Below, in pieces: positions 16,058 through 24,378 of a stretch of 64,000 bases of DNA (the first letter of the stretch is position 1; each line of letters starts with the position of its first letter). The notes below the pieces were generated by a model, which ran no database searches, had not been told where the DNA came from, and saw only the letters and a list, made by a program, of their open reading frames with translations. The translations under genes were made by a program, and so were the position numbers. Origin of the DNA: CALARM01 sp036746235 (GTDB lineage: Bacteria; Vulcanimicrobiota; SpSt-956; JAKJGF01); NCBI GenBank assembly GCA_036746235.1, contig DAIOEN010000001.1, positions 40,412 to 104,411 of the forward strand, in the 5' to 3' direction.

Positions 16058-16137
16058 ATCGTGACGCGTAACGCGTGATGCGTGAGGGGTGGTAAGCCTG
16101 CTCACCACTCACGACTCACTTTTCACTATTCACTTTT
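16058..16137. repeat. Heptamer repeat array 5
   Basis: GTGACGC/GTAACGC/GTGATGC units, then GGTAAGCCTGCTCAC and CTCACGA/TTTTCAC units. It lies immediately upstream of rsmG and strongly resembles array 1. Confidence 0.8.
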
Positions 16138-16141
16138 ATAC

Positions 16142-16170
16142 TTGTTAAACATAATTTTAGATGTTATAAT
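16142..16170 (+). promoter_or_regulatory. sdhA promoter
   Basis: TTGTTA (16142-16147), 17 nt, TATAAT (16165-16170). It sits about 140 nt before the sdhA start, and the leader contains array 6. Confidence 0.65.
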
Positions 16171-16249
16171 GATAAATTATAATTTTCAATAAAAACTGAT
16201 TGATAACCGGTCGCAGTCAGGCTGACCGACAGTAAAACGACAATAATCC

Positions 16250-16282
16250 TCGCGTCACGCGTCACGCGTTACGCGTTACGAT
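16250..16282. repeat. Heptamer repeat array 6
   Basis: Four CGCGTCACG/CGCGTTACG units in the sdhA leader, between promoter and ribosome-binding site, the same arrangement as array 2. Confidence 0.8.
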
Positions 16283-16311
16283 TCTAAATAACTAACGAAA
16301 GAGGATTGCAG

Positions 16312-18048
16312 ATGGAGAGTATTACAACAACATTAAACCATAAAGTTATCATCATAGGTTCGGGTATGGCAGGTCTCAGAGCAGCAGTAGAACTGGCAGG
16401 TTCAACAGATGTTGCAGTTATAAGTAAAGTGTTCCCTACCCGTTCCCACTCGGGAGCAGCCCAGGGAGGCATTACTGCAGCTCTCGGTAATGAAGAAGAG
16501 GATAATCCTGAATGGCATATGTTTGACACAGTTAAAGGCAGTGATTACCTGGGGGATCAGGATGCGATTGAAATTATGGTAAATGATGCACCAAGAGCAA
16601 TTATAGAACTTGAACATATGGGAGTTCCTTTCAGCAGAAATTCGGAAGGTAAAATAGGCCAGAGAGCATTCGGAGGGCATACGAGAGATTACGGCAAAGC
16701 TCCCGTAAAGCGTGCCTGTTATGCTTCTGACAGAACAGGAAGAGTTATTTTAGATACACTTTTTGAACAATGTGTAAAAAGAGGGGTAAAATTTTACTCT
16801 GAATTTCAGGTAATAGATCTGCTTTTTCATGAAGGAAGATGTTATGGAGCAATCCTTTTGGAACTTTCTACGGGAAAATTCTATAAAATTTATGCAAATT
16901 CAATACTGCTGGCCACAGGAGGTTTCGGAAAGGTTTATAAAACCACTTCAAACTGTTTTTCCAACACAGGTGAAGTAGTATCTATAATATTTCAGAATGG
17001 ATTGCCTCTTATGGACATGGAATTTGTTCAGTTCCATCCTACAGGCATAAGAAAACATGGCATACTGATAAGTGAAGCTGCAAGAGGTGAAGGAGGCATT
17101 CTTCGTAACGGTAAAGGCGAAAGATTTATGGAACGTTACGCTCCTGTAATAAAGGATCTCGCTCCCAGAGACATCATATCCCGCTCCATCCTCCGGGAAG
17201 TGCAGGAAGGAAGAGGCATTAACGAGCAGGATTATGTGCATCTAGATCTTACCCACCTGGACAGGGATATAATAGAAGATAAACTATGGGAAATAACATC
17301 TTTTGCAAGGCTTTACGGAGGTGCAGACCCTGTAAAGGAACCTGTTCCTGTTCAGCCTACATGCCACTATATGATGGGAGGAATACCGACAGACTGTGAC
17401 GGCCATGTAATATCCGATTCAAAAGGCACCTATGTTCCCGGCCTTTTTGCTGCAGGAGAATGTGCCTGTGTATCAGTCCACGGTGCAAACAGGCTGGGAT
17501 GTAATTCTCTTCTCGATCTTGTAGTCTTCGGTAGAAGAGCCGGTAAAGCTATCAGAACATGGTTAAAAGAAGATTCTAATCTGATTGATGTGAATATAGC
17601 ATCAGATGTACTTTCAAAAATAGATGAACTTTTATCATCTACTGGAAAAGAAAAATTATCATTAATACGACAGGACCTGCAGCAAATTATGATGGATAAT
17701 TGTTCCGTATTTCGTGAAGAATCCGGACTTATTAAAGCAAAAGAAAAAATACAGGAACTGAAAGAACGCTACAGTCATGCAGGCATCATCGGGAAAGACA
17801 AAATCTTTAATATGGAAATCATGGAAGCAGTTGAATGTGAACACCTTTTAAATCTGGCAGACATAACAGTTGAAAGTGCACTGTACAGAAAAGAAAGCCG
17901 TGGTGCCCATTACCGTGAAGATTATCCGGAAAGGGACGATAAAAATTATCTTTCCCACACACTGGCTTTTAAAGATGGCAGAAACATAAGGATTGAAACA
18001 AAACCTGTCAAGGTTACTAAATTTGAGCCGAAGGTAAGAAGCTATTAA
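16312..18048 (+). CDS. sdhA: Succinate dehydrogenase/fumarate reductase flavoprotein subunit
   Basis: 578 residues. FAD-binding IIGSGMAGLRAAVEL at the N-terminus, RSHSGAAQGGITAALG at ~42-57 (the His that links FAD covalently), GGHTRDYGKAPVKRACY, FVQFHPTGI, ARGEGGILRNGKGERFME, LAPRDIISRSI (catalytic Arg), PTCHYMMGGIPTD and ANRLGCNSLLDLVVFGRRAG near the C-terminus. It interconverts succinate and fumarate. ATG at 16312 is chosen because AGAGG lies 7 nt upstream; a TTG at 16306 is in frame. The iron-sulfur subunit follows after 180 bp of repeats, with no membrane-anchor gene on either side. Sequence alone does not fix the direction of the reaction. Confidence 0.95.
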   Translation: MESITTTLNHKVIIIGSGMAGLRAAVELAGSTDVAVISKVFPTRSHSGAAQGGITAALGNEEEDNPEWHMFDTVKGSDYLGDQDAIEIMVNDAPRAIIELEHMGVPFSRNSEGKIGQRAFGGHTRDYGKAPVKRACYASDRTGRVILDTLFEQCVKRGVKFYSEFQVIDLLFHEGRCYGAILLELSTGKFYKIYANSILLATGGFGKVYKTTSNCFSNTGEVVSIIFQNGLPLMDMEFVQFHPTGIRKHGILISEAARGEGGILRNGKGERFMERYAPVIKDLAPRDIISRSILREVQEGRGINEQDYVHLDLTHLDRDIIEDKLWEITSFARLYGGADPVKEPVPVQPTCHYMMGGIPTDCDGHVISDSKGTYVPGLFAAGECACVSVHGANRLGCNSLLDLVVFGRRAGKAIRTWLKEDSNLIDVNIASDVLSKIDELLSSTGKEKLSLIRQDLQQIMMDNCSVFREESGLIKAKEKIQELKERYSHAGIIGKDKIFNMEIMEAVECEHLLNLADITVESALYRKESRGAHYREDYPERDDKNYLSHTLAFKDGRNIRIETKPVKVTKFEPKVRSY

Positions 18049-18210
18049 TCAGTGAACAGTTATCAGTGACCGGTGATGAGTAGTATGTAATTCGTCATAT
18101 ACTCTATAGCAAGCAATAGAGTTTAAATTCAACCGGCAATAAACCTTAAACTCTATTCATCACTCACCGGTGACAGGTTACAGGTCACTGCTCGCTTTTC
18201 ACGACTCACT
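18049..18210. repeat. Heptamer and inverted-repeat region 7 between sdhA and sdhB
   Basis: Contains CAGTGAC/CGGTGAT-type heptamers at both ends, enclosing ACTCTAT/ATAGAGT and a perfect 12-bp inverted repeat AATAGAGTTTAA (18115-18126) / TTAAACTCTATT (18146-18157). The RNA could fold into one long stem, which might attenuate or process the sdhAB transcript. Confidence 0.7.
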
Positions 18211-18228
18211 ATTGAAAGGGGAAACATA

Positions 18229-18942
18229 ATGACATATCTTTTCAGAATATACAGATATGATCCGCAAAAAGATAAAGAACCCTATTATATGGATTACAGA
18301 CTGGAAGTAGAACCGAATGAAAGAATTCTTGACTGTCTGAACAGGATAAGATGGGAAATGGATCCCACTCTTTCTTTTCGTATGTCCTGCGCCCACGGCG
18401 TATGCGGCTCAGACGGTATGAAGATAAACGGCATATGCAGTCTTGCCTGTCAGAAAAGCATAAAAGACTACAGCGGCGATACCATTACAGTAGATCCTCT
18501 TCCCAGCTTCCCTGTTATAAAAGACCTCATAGTTGACCTGGAATCATTTTTTGAAAAATACAGAAACTTAAAGCCATATTTGATGACAGATGAAAAAGCA
18601 CCTGAAGGTGAAAGACTTCAGACTATTGAAGAAAGAAAAACCTTCGATGAAGCAATCAGATGTATACTCTGTGCATGTTGCACCGCATCATGTCCTGTGA
18701 CGGAAAACAGTGAAAACTTCAGCGGACCTGCGGCCATATTGAGATCTTTCCGGTATCTCTTCGATTCGAGAGACAGAGGACATAAGGAAAGAATTGCCAT
18801 GCTTGACACCACTGAAGGAGCACATGGATGTAAAGCACATGGAAAATGCACTGAAGTATGCCCGAAAGAAATTCAGGTGGCAAAAGCAATAGGAAAGACA
18901 AAAAAGAAAATTTACGATTTAAAAAAACAGGATAATTTATGA
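18229..18942 (+). CDS. sdhB: Succinate dehydrogenase/fumarate reductase iron-sulfur subunit
   Basis: 237 residues. N-terminal ferredoxin domain with SCAHGVCGSDGMKINGICSLAC (third ligand Asp in place of Cys, as in several SdhB/FrdB proteins), then the [4Fe-4S] CILCACCTASCPV and the second cluster motif CKAHGKCTEVCPKEIQ. It passes electrons between the flavoprotein and the quinone site of a membrane anchor; no sdhC/sdhD or cytochrome b558 gene is in the window. AAAGGGG is 7 nt before the ATG. Its stop overlaps the hicA start (ATGA), an unusual junction between a core metabolic gene and a toxin-antitoxin pair. Confidence 0.94.
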   Translation: MTYLFRIYRYDPQKDKEPYYMDYRLEVEPNERILDCLNRIRWEMDPTLSFRMSCAHGVCGSDGMKINGICSLACQKSIKDYSGDTITVDPLPSFPVIKDLIVDLESFFEKYRNLKPYLMTDEKAPEGERLQTIEERKTFDEAIRCILCACCTASCPVTENSENFSGPAAILRSFRYLFDSRDRGHKERIAMLDTTEGAHGCKAHGKCTEVCPKEIQVAKAIGKTKKKIYDLKKQDNL

Positions 18943-19142
18943 AAATACGTGATATAATAAAATTAATAGAAGAAGATGGATGGTATAAAGTAACACAGGA
19001 AGGAAGTCACAGGCAATATAAACATGCCAGTAAAAAAGGTCGTGTTACAATAGCCGGCCATCCTGGTGATGATATTCCAACTGGAACGCTGAACAGTATA
19101 CTGAAACAGTCAGGAATAAAATCAAAAACCAGAAGGGGTTGA
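18939..19142 (+). CDS. hicA: HicA-family mRNA interferase toxin
   Basis: 67 residues, double-stranded-RNA-binding-like fold. KIRDIIKLIEEDGWYKVTQEGSHRQYKH contains the HicA catalytic GSH(R/H) motif, followed by VTIAGHPGDDIPTGTLNSILKQSGI. HicA cleaves mRNA independently of the ribosome. ATG overlaps the sdhB stop by 4 nt, so translation is coupled to sdhB. The antitoxin follows after 4 nt. Confidence 0.92.
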   Translation: MKIRDIIKLIEEDGWYKVTQEGSHRQYKHASKKGRVTIAGHPGDDIPTGTLNSILKQSGIKSKTRRG

Positions 19143-19146
19143 AAAA

Positions 19147-19353
19147 ATGAAATATTTAGCCATAATAGAACAATCTACAAATAACTTTTCAGCATATATA
19201 CCTGATGTACCGGGTTGTGTCGCTACAGGGAAAACAATACCGGAAGTTACGGAAAATCTGAAAAAAGCTCTCGAAATGCATCTCAAAGGAATGGAAGAAG
19301 ACGGCGAACCGTTACCTGTCCCCCTGTCAGAAGCACATTATATAGCTATATAA
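19147..19353 (+). CDS. hicB: HicB-family antitoxin (short form)
   Basis: 68 residues with the degraded RNase H-like HicB core: YLAIIEQSTNNFSAYIPDVPGCVATGKTIPEVTENLKKALEMHL. The usual C-terminal DNA-binding domain is absent, as in many short HicB proteins, so autoregulation through this protein is not evident. AAGGGG precedes the start. Confidence 0.9.
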   Translation: MKYLAIIEQSTNNFSAYIPDVPGCVATGKTIPEVTENLKKALEMHLKGMEEDGEPLPVPLSEAHYIAI

Positions 19354-19367
19354 AGAGGTGAAATAGA

Positions 19368-19421
19368 AAAGTGATGGTGATGAGCGCATCTGCTCACTGG
19401 TCACTGCTCACTGGTCACTGA
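19368..19421. repeat. Heptamer repeat array 8 abutting mutS2
   Basis: GGTGATG-type units followed by TCACTGG/TCACTGC units that run to within 4 nt of the mutS2 ATG. They occupy the place where a ribosome-binding site should be. Confidence 0.8.
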
Positions 19422-19423
19422 AA

Positions 19424-21799
19424 ATGGACATCCACACATTAAAAGTACTGGAATACAATGAAATATTAAACCTTCTATCAGAAGAAGCAGGCTCTTATAT
19501 TGCAAAAGAAAAAGTTCTCTCCCTTACACCTTCCGATGATATGGAAGAGGTAAAAACATGGCTTGAAGAAACAGAAGAAGCCTTTCGATTACTGAATATC
19601 GAGCAGATACCCATAGGAGGTATAAGAGATATAAGGGAACCTCTCAAAATAGCCGCTCTTCAGGGCAGACTCGATATACAGCAGCTTATGGACATAAGTC
19701 AGACTCTGGCAGTATCACAGAGAATATGGGCTTTTTTTAACAGCAGAAAAGATAAATACAATACCCTTTACTCTATGGTGCAGCATTTAAATTTCTACAA
19801 AACCATTCAGGAAGCGATAAATTCCACCATAAGCCCTAAAGGAGAGATTTATAACAATGCTTCTCCAAAGCTATCTTCTTTAAGAAGAACTATTGAAGAT
19901 CTCAAAAATCACATATCCTCAAAAATGTCGGAGTTCTTAAAATCGTCTCATTACGGGAAAATGCTCCAGGAAACAATTATTACAACAAGGGAAGGCCGGT
20001 ATGTTCTGCCTGTAAAATCAGAATTTAAAAGCCAGTTTAAAGGCATTGTTCATGATCAGTCTTCAAGCGGTGTTACCCTTTTTATGGAACCTGTCACACT
20101 CGTTGAAAAAAATAATAAATTAAAAGAATCCATTCTTGAGGAAAAAGCAGAAATAGAAGCAATATTAAGAAAGATTTCCCTTATGGTAAGCGAAGAAGTG
20201 GAAGGTATAGAAGAAAATCTTAATATACTGACAGATCTGGAACTTATACTGGCAAGAGGAAGACTTGCCCACAGACTCAAAGGCATAAAACCTGTTATAA
20301 GTAAAAGAAATAGAATAAAAATAAAAAAAGGTCGTCATCCTCTTATAAAAGGAGAGGTTGTCCCTATAACGGTAGATATAGGAGAAAAATTCAAATGTCT
20401 CGTCATAACAGGGCCCAATACGGGAGGTAAAACTGTTACATTAAAAATGACAGGTCTCTTCGTGCTTATGACAAAAACAGGACTTTTTATACCTGCAGAA
20501 GAAGGTACGGAAATTTCTCTCATTAAAGGTATATATGCAGACATAGGTGATGAACAGAGCATAGCCCAGAGTCTGAGCACTTTTTCTTCCCATATAAAAC
20601 AGATAGCCAGAATTCTTTCTCTGGCAGACGATAATTCCCTTATATTACTTGATGAACTGGGAGCAGGAACTGATCCGGGAGAAGGAGCATCCCTTGGTAT
20701 AGCCATACTGGAATATCTTATAGCAAGAAAATCTCTTACCATTGTTACGAGTCACCACAACCAGATGAAAGCCTTTGCGGCACTCAATCCTGACGCGGAA
20801 AATGCCTGTGTGGATTTTGACGTAGAAACTCTGAGTCCGAAATATCATCTTACAATCGGTCAGCCTGGAAGAAGTCAGGCTCTCATCATAGCAGAAAGAC
20901 TCGGAATTCCCTCTTATATAATAGATGAAGCAAAAGCGAAACAGCCGGAAAGCACCTTTGAAGTAGACAGTCTGCTGGAAAAAATAAAATCTGACAGCGA
21001 CACTATCTCGGAAGAAAAAGATGCCGTCATAAATATAAAGAGAGAGATGTCAGAACTAAGAAAAAGACTTTCAGGCAATGTAGAAGAAGAGGAAAGAAAA
21101 AGAAAAAAGATAGCAGAAGAATTTCTGGAAAAATCAAAACAGATGCTCGCCTCTGCACAGAAAGAAGTGAAAGAAACAAGACAGGCGCTAAAAAAACTCT
21201 TCAAGAACTATCAGGATTTCAAACAGGAAGAAGCCATGGCCATCATGGAGAATCTCCAGCAGAAACTTTCACTGGAAGAGCAAATTGTAGAAGAATTTGT
21301 GGCAGAAGTGATACCACAGAAAAAACCTGAGCCTCTTGATGAGGTAAAACAGAGAGATTACGTGGAAGTCATTTCCCTTGGACTTAAAGGCTACATATCG
21401 GAAGTTCTTTCTGAAACAAAAGAAGTAAAACTTCAGGCAGGTCTTATGAATATTACTGCCAAAATTTCCGACCTTGCAAAAGCTCACCCTCCTGATTATG
21501 AGCCTCCGGAAGAAACATACAGCCGTCATATATCTACAATGAAAGTAGTAACAATCTCTCCCGAGATAAAACTTATAAGTAAAAGAGTAGAAGAAGCCCT
21601 TATGGAATTAGAGAAGTATCTCGATGATGCATTTCTGGCAAAACATAAGGAAGTAAGAATCGTCCATGGTAAAGGGACAGGTGCTCTCCGTATTGCAGTA
21701 AGGGATTATCTTAAGACTTCTCCTGTTATAAATTCCTTTCGTCTCGGAGGTGTTGGTGAAGGAGGAGCAGGAGTTACCATAGCGGAACTCAAAGTTTAA
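19424..21799 (+). CDS. mutS2: Endonuclease MutS2
   Basis: 791 residues, the usual MutS2 length. No mismatch-recognition domain; core and clamp at ~1-300, then the ATPase with GPNTGGKTVTLKMTGL (~329-344), DEQSIAQSLSTFSSH and LILLDELGAGTDPGEGAS (Walker B and signature), a long coiled coil at ~510-620, a KOW-like segment, and the C-terminal Smr nuclease domain (~715-791) with VRIVHGKGTGALRIAV. Family members suppress recombination or rescue collided ribosomes. The ATG directly follows heptamer repeats with no ribosome-binding site, so translation may depend on an upstream cistron. Its TAA is immediately followed by the gmd ATG. Confidence 0.95.
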   Translation: MDIHTLKVLEYNEILNLLSEEAGSYIAKEKVLSLTPSDDMEEVKTWLEETEEAFRLLNIEQIPIGGIRDIREPLKIAALQGRLDIQQLMDISQTLAVSQRIWAFFNSRKDKYNTLYSMVQHLNFYKTIQEAINSTISPKGEIYNNASPKLSSLRRTIEDLKNHISSKMSEFLKSSHYGKMLQETIITTREGRYVLPVKSEFKSQFKGIVHDQSSSGVTLFMEPVTLVEKNNKLKESILEEKAEIEAILRKISLMVSEEVEGIEENLNILTDLELILARGRLAHRLKGIKPVISKRNRIKIKKGRHPLIKGEVVPITVDIGEKFKCLVITGPNTGGKTVTLKMTGLFVLMTKTGLFIPAEEGTEISLIKGIYADIGDEQSIAQSLSTFSSHIKQIARILSLADDNSLILLDELGAGTDPGEGASLGIAILEYLIARKSLTIVTSHHNQMKAFAALNPDAENACVDFDVETLSPKYHLTIGQPGRSQALIIAERLGIPSYIIDEAKAKQPESTFEVDSLLEKIKSDSDTISEEKDAVINIKREMSELRKRLSGNVEEEERKRKKIAEEFLEKSKQMLASAQKEVKETRQALKKLFKNYQDFKQEEAMAIMENLQQKLSLEEQIVEEFVAEVIPQKKPEPLDEVKQRDYVEVISLGLKGYISEVLSETKEVKLQAGLMNITAKISDLAKAHPPDYEPPEETYSRHISTMKVVTISPEIKLISKRVEEALMELEKYLDDAFLAKHKEVRIVHGKGTGALRIAVRDYLKTSPVINSFRLGGVGEGGAGVTIAELKV

Positions 21800-22846
21800 A
21801 TGGCAAAAAAAGCATTGATTACAGGCATACGAGGCCAGGACGGAGCGTATCTGAGCAAGCTCCTGCTGGAAAAAGGATACGAAGTCTACGGCACAGACAG
21901 AAGAATAAGTGACTCACAGGAATGGAGATTATCTTATCTCGGCATTGAAAAAGAAATAAAAATCCTCTATATGGATTTACTTGAAATAACAAATATTATG
22001 AGAACCATAGAAAGTGTTATGCCTGATGAAATTTACAATCTCGGTTCTCAGAGTTTTGTAGGTACATCCTTTGATCAACCTGCCCTCATATGTGAAGTAA
22101 ACGGCATGGGTGTATTGAGGCTTTTAGAAACTATCAGACTGATAAAGGCAGATATAAAATTTTATCAGGCTTCTACAAGTGAAATGTTCGGTAAAGCAGT
22201 TGAAGTGCCACAAACAGAGAAAACACCTTTCTATCCCAGAAATCCATACGGAATAGCTAAAGTTTTCGGTCATCTCTGTGCAATAAATTACAGGGAAACT
22301 TATAATATGTTTATATCTTCCGGGATTCTTTATAACCATGAATCACCGCTGAGAGGTATTGAATTCGTAACAAGGAAAATAACTAATGGAGTGGCTTCTA
22401 TAAAATACGGTTTACAGGACAGACTTACACTGGGTGATCTTGATGCGAAAAGAGACTGGGGTTATGCACAAGAGTATGTAGAAGGTATGTGGATGATGTT
22501 AAATAATGAAACACCTGACACATATATACTTGCTACAGGTAAAACTTATTCGGTAAAAGAATTTACAGAATATGCCTTCAGACATGCAGGTTATGACATT
22601 GTATGGGAAGGTTCAGGAGTAAATGAAAAAGGAAAGGATAAAAAGACAGGAAAAATTCTTGTAGAAGTATCACCTGAATTCTACAGGCCTTCAGAAGCCA
22701 GTTTATTAACCGGAAATCCGGAGAAAGCAAAAAAAATTCTCGGATGGGAGGCGAAGTTTAAATTTGAGGATCTGATTAATTTGATGATAGAGGAAGATAT
22801 GAAATTTTTAAGCAGTAGCAGGAAGATTATCACGGATTTAAAATAA
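21800..22846 (+). CDS. gmd: GDP-mannose 4,6-dehydratase
   Basis: 348 residues, extended short-chain dehydrogenase. LITGIRGQDGAYLSKLLLEKGYEVYGTDRR is the Gmd nucleotide-binding N-terminus; NLGSQSFVGTSFDQP, the catalytic STSEMFG and YGIAK (Tyr-x3-Lys), and LGDLDAKRDWGYAQEYVEGMW are all present. It makes GDP-4-keto-6-deoxymannose, precursor of GDP-fucose, GDP-rhamnose or perosamine; no second-step enzyme is seen in the window. It starts on the base after the mutS2 stop and opens the surface-glycan region. Confidence 0.95.
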   Translation: MAKKALITGIRGQDGAYLSKLLLEKGYEVYGTDRRISDSQEWRLSYLGIEKEIKILYMDLLEITNIMRTIESVMPDEIYNLGSQSFVGTSFDQPALICEVNGMGVLRLLETIRLIKADIKFYQASTSEMFGKAVEVPQTEKTPFYPRNPYGIAKVFGHLCAINYRETYNMFISSGILYNHESPLRGIEFVTRKITNGVASIKYGLQDRLTLGDLDAKRDWGYAQEYVEGMWMMLNNETPDTYILATGKTYSVKEFTEYAFRHAGYDIVWEGSGVNEKGKDKKTGKILVEVSPEFYRPSEASLLTGNPEKAKKILGWEAKFKFEDLINLMIEEDMKFLSSSRKIITDLK

Positions 22847-22935
22847 CAACAATAGCAAAGATTTCACTCACTACATTTAATGAGAACCTGTCTGCCTGTT
22901 ACGTGACATGAATATAAAAAAAAGGAGTGTTAAAT

Positions 22936-24333
22936 ATGAAATATCATTCAATTCTTTACATATTTTTGCTAATACTAATCTTTGCCGGATGTAAAACAGA
23001 CGGAACAGTATCGGAAACTGCAACTCCAACACCGGCAGGCCCGGCAATATATCAATATGGCACAAAGATAATATTCGGCACCGGCGGGAATTCAGAACAA
23101 TACCAGGTAACAGGGTGGAGTCATCCAGAAGAAGGTTTTATATGGACAGAAGGAAACAGAGCAGAATTACTCCTGCCCATTAATAAAACAACATCGGGTA
23201 AGACTATGCAGATATGTCTTGCTCCATATATAAAAAAGGGAAAATTAGAAAAACAGAGGATAAATATTTATATAAATGACGAGAAAGTAGGGGATTTAAA
23301 TGTAATTTCTCCGGAGAAAAAAATATATAGAACTGACATACCTGAAAAATATATGACAGGTCAATCTCTGAAGATAGCCCTTGAACTACCTGATGCAACA
23401 AGTCCTAAATCAATTGAAAATATTGAAGATTCGAGAGTAATTGCAATTGCCGTATCTTCTATTGCTCTTATGGAAACATATAAAAAAGGAGAGAGAATTC
23501 TTTTCGGCACAGAAGGTAACGGAGAATTATACCAGGTATCAGGGTGGAGTTATTCTGAAGCAGGCTTCACCTGGACAGAAGGTAAGAAAGCAGAATTGTT
23601 GCTTCCTGTCGATAACACTTCAGATGTGACAGTGAAATTCTCTATTGCACCATTTCTTGCAGAAAATAAAATAAAAAGCCAGAAAGTAAATATTTATATC
23701 AACGGAAAAAAATCCGGTCAATGGATATTGAAATCTCCTGAAACTTCACTTCAGGAAATTAAAATTCCCAGGAAGCTCATAAAAGATAAATCAGTAAAAA
23801 TAACCTTTGAATTACCTGATGCAAAAAGTCCGGCATCAATCGGCACAAGTCAGGATCCAAGAGAACTCGCCATACAATTATGGTCTGTCCTTATTATTAC
23901 ACCTGAATATAAACCGGGAACGGAAATTACCTTCGGAAAGAAAGGGGATTCCGGTTCCTATGAAGTAAAAGGCTGGAGTTATCCTGAAGATGGTTTTACC
24001 TGGACAGAAGGGAAAACAGCAGAACTTCTGTTAAAGACAGGGAAAATCGACAGGGATCTGAAAATGAAAGTTGTATTCACTCCATATTTGCAACAGGGGA
24101 AACTGGATACACAGCATGTAAATATCTCTATTAACGGCATTAAAGCCGGAGAATGGGCTATTACTTCACCTGAGAAAACAGAAAAAGAGATTAAAATCAC
24201 CTGTGATAATCTGAAAAATGAAAATTTGAAAATAACCTTTGATTTACCTGATGCAGCAAGTCCGAAATCACTGGAAGCCAATGAAGATGGGAGAGTTCTC
24301 GGACTTCAGTTGTGGTCTATTATATTACAGTAA
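22936..24333 (+). CDS. Lipoprotein with three beta-domain repeats
   Basis: 465 residues. A lipoprotein signal (LLILIFAGC) and a Thr/Pro linker are followed by three repeats of about 140 residues, each with the pattern I(I/L/T)FG..G....Y.V.GWS.(P/S)E.GF.WTEG..AELLL and ending in LPDA.SP.S.....R.L.I. Similar GWS..E..W blocks accompany membrane glycosyltransferases (the DUF7024-like domain), so a surface sugar-binding or chain-handling role is likely; this is inference. ATG 22936 has AAAGGAG at ideal distance; a GTG at 22927 is in frame. It lies between gmd and the first glycosyltransferase. Confidence 0.75.
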   Translation: MKYHSILYIFLLILIFAGCKTDGTVSETATPTPAGPAIYQYGTKIIFGTGGNSEQYQVTGWSHPEEGFIWTEGNRAELLLPINKTTSGKTMQICLAPYIKKGKLEKQRINIYINDEKVGDLNVISPEKKIYRTDIPEKYMTGQSLKIALELPDATSPKSIENIEDSRVIAIAVSSIALMETYKKGERILFGTEGNGELYQVSGWSYSEAGFTWTEGKKAELLLPVDNTSDVTVKFSIAPFLAENKIKSQKVNIYINGKKSGQWILKSPETSLQEIKIPRKLIKDKSVKITFELPDAKSPASIGTSQDPRELAIQLWSVLIITPEYKPGTEITFGKKGDSGSYEVKGWSYPEDGFTWTEGKTAELLLKTGKIDRDLKMKVVFTPYLQQGKLDTQHVNISINGIKAGEWAITSPEKTEKEIKITCDNLKNENLKITFDLPDAASPKSLEANEDGRVLGLQLWSIILQ

Positions 24334-24371
24334 AATCGTGACGCGTGACGTGTAATACGTGACGCGTCACT
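24334..24371. repeat. Heptamer repeat array 9
   Basis: GTGACGC/GTGACGT/GTAATAC units between the repeat lipoprotein and the first glycosyltransferase. It is the last array of this kind before the repeat-free glycan locus. Confidence 0.8.
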
Positions 24372-24378
24372 TAAATAT

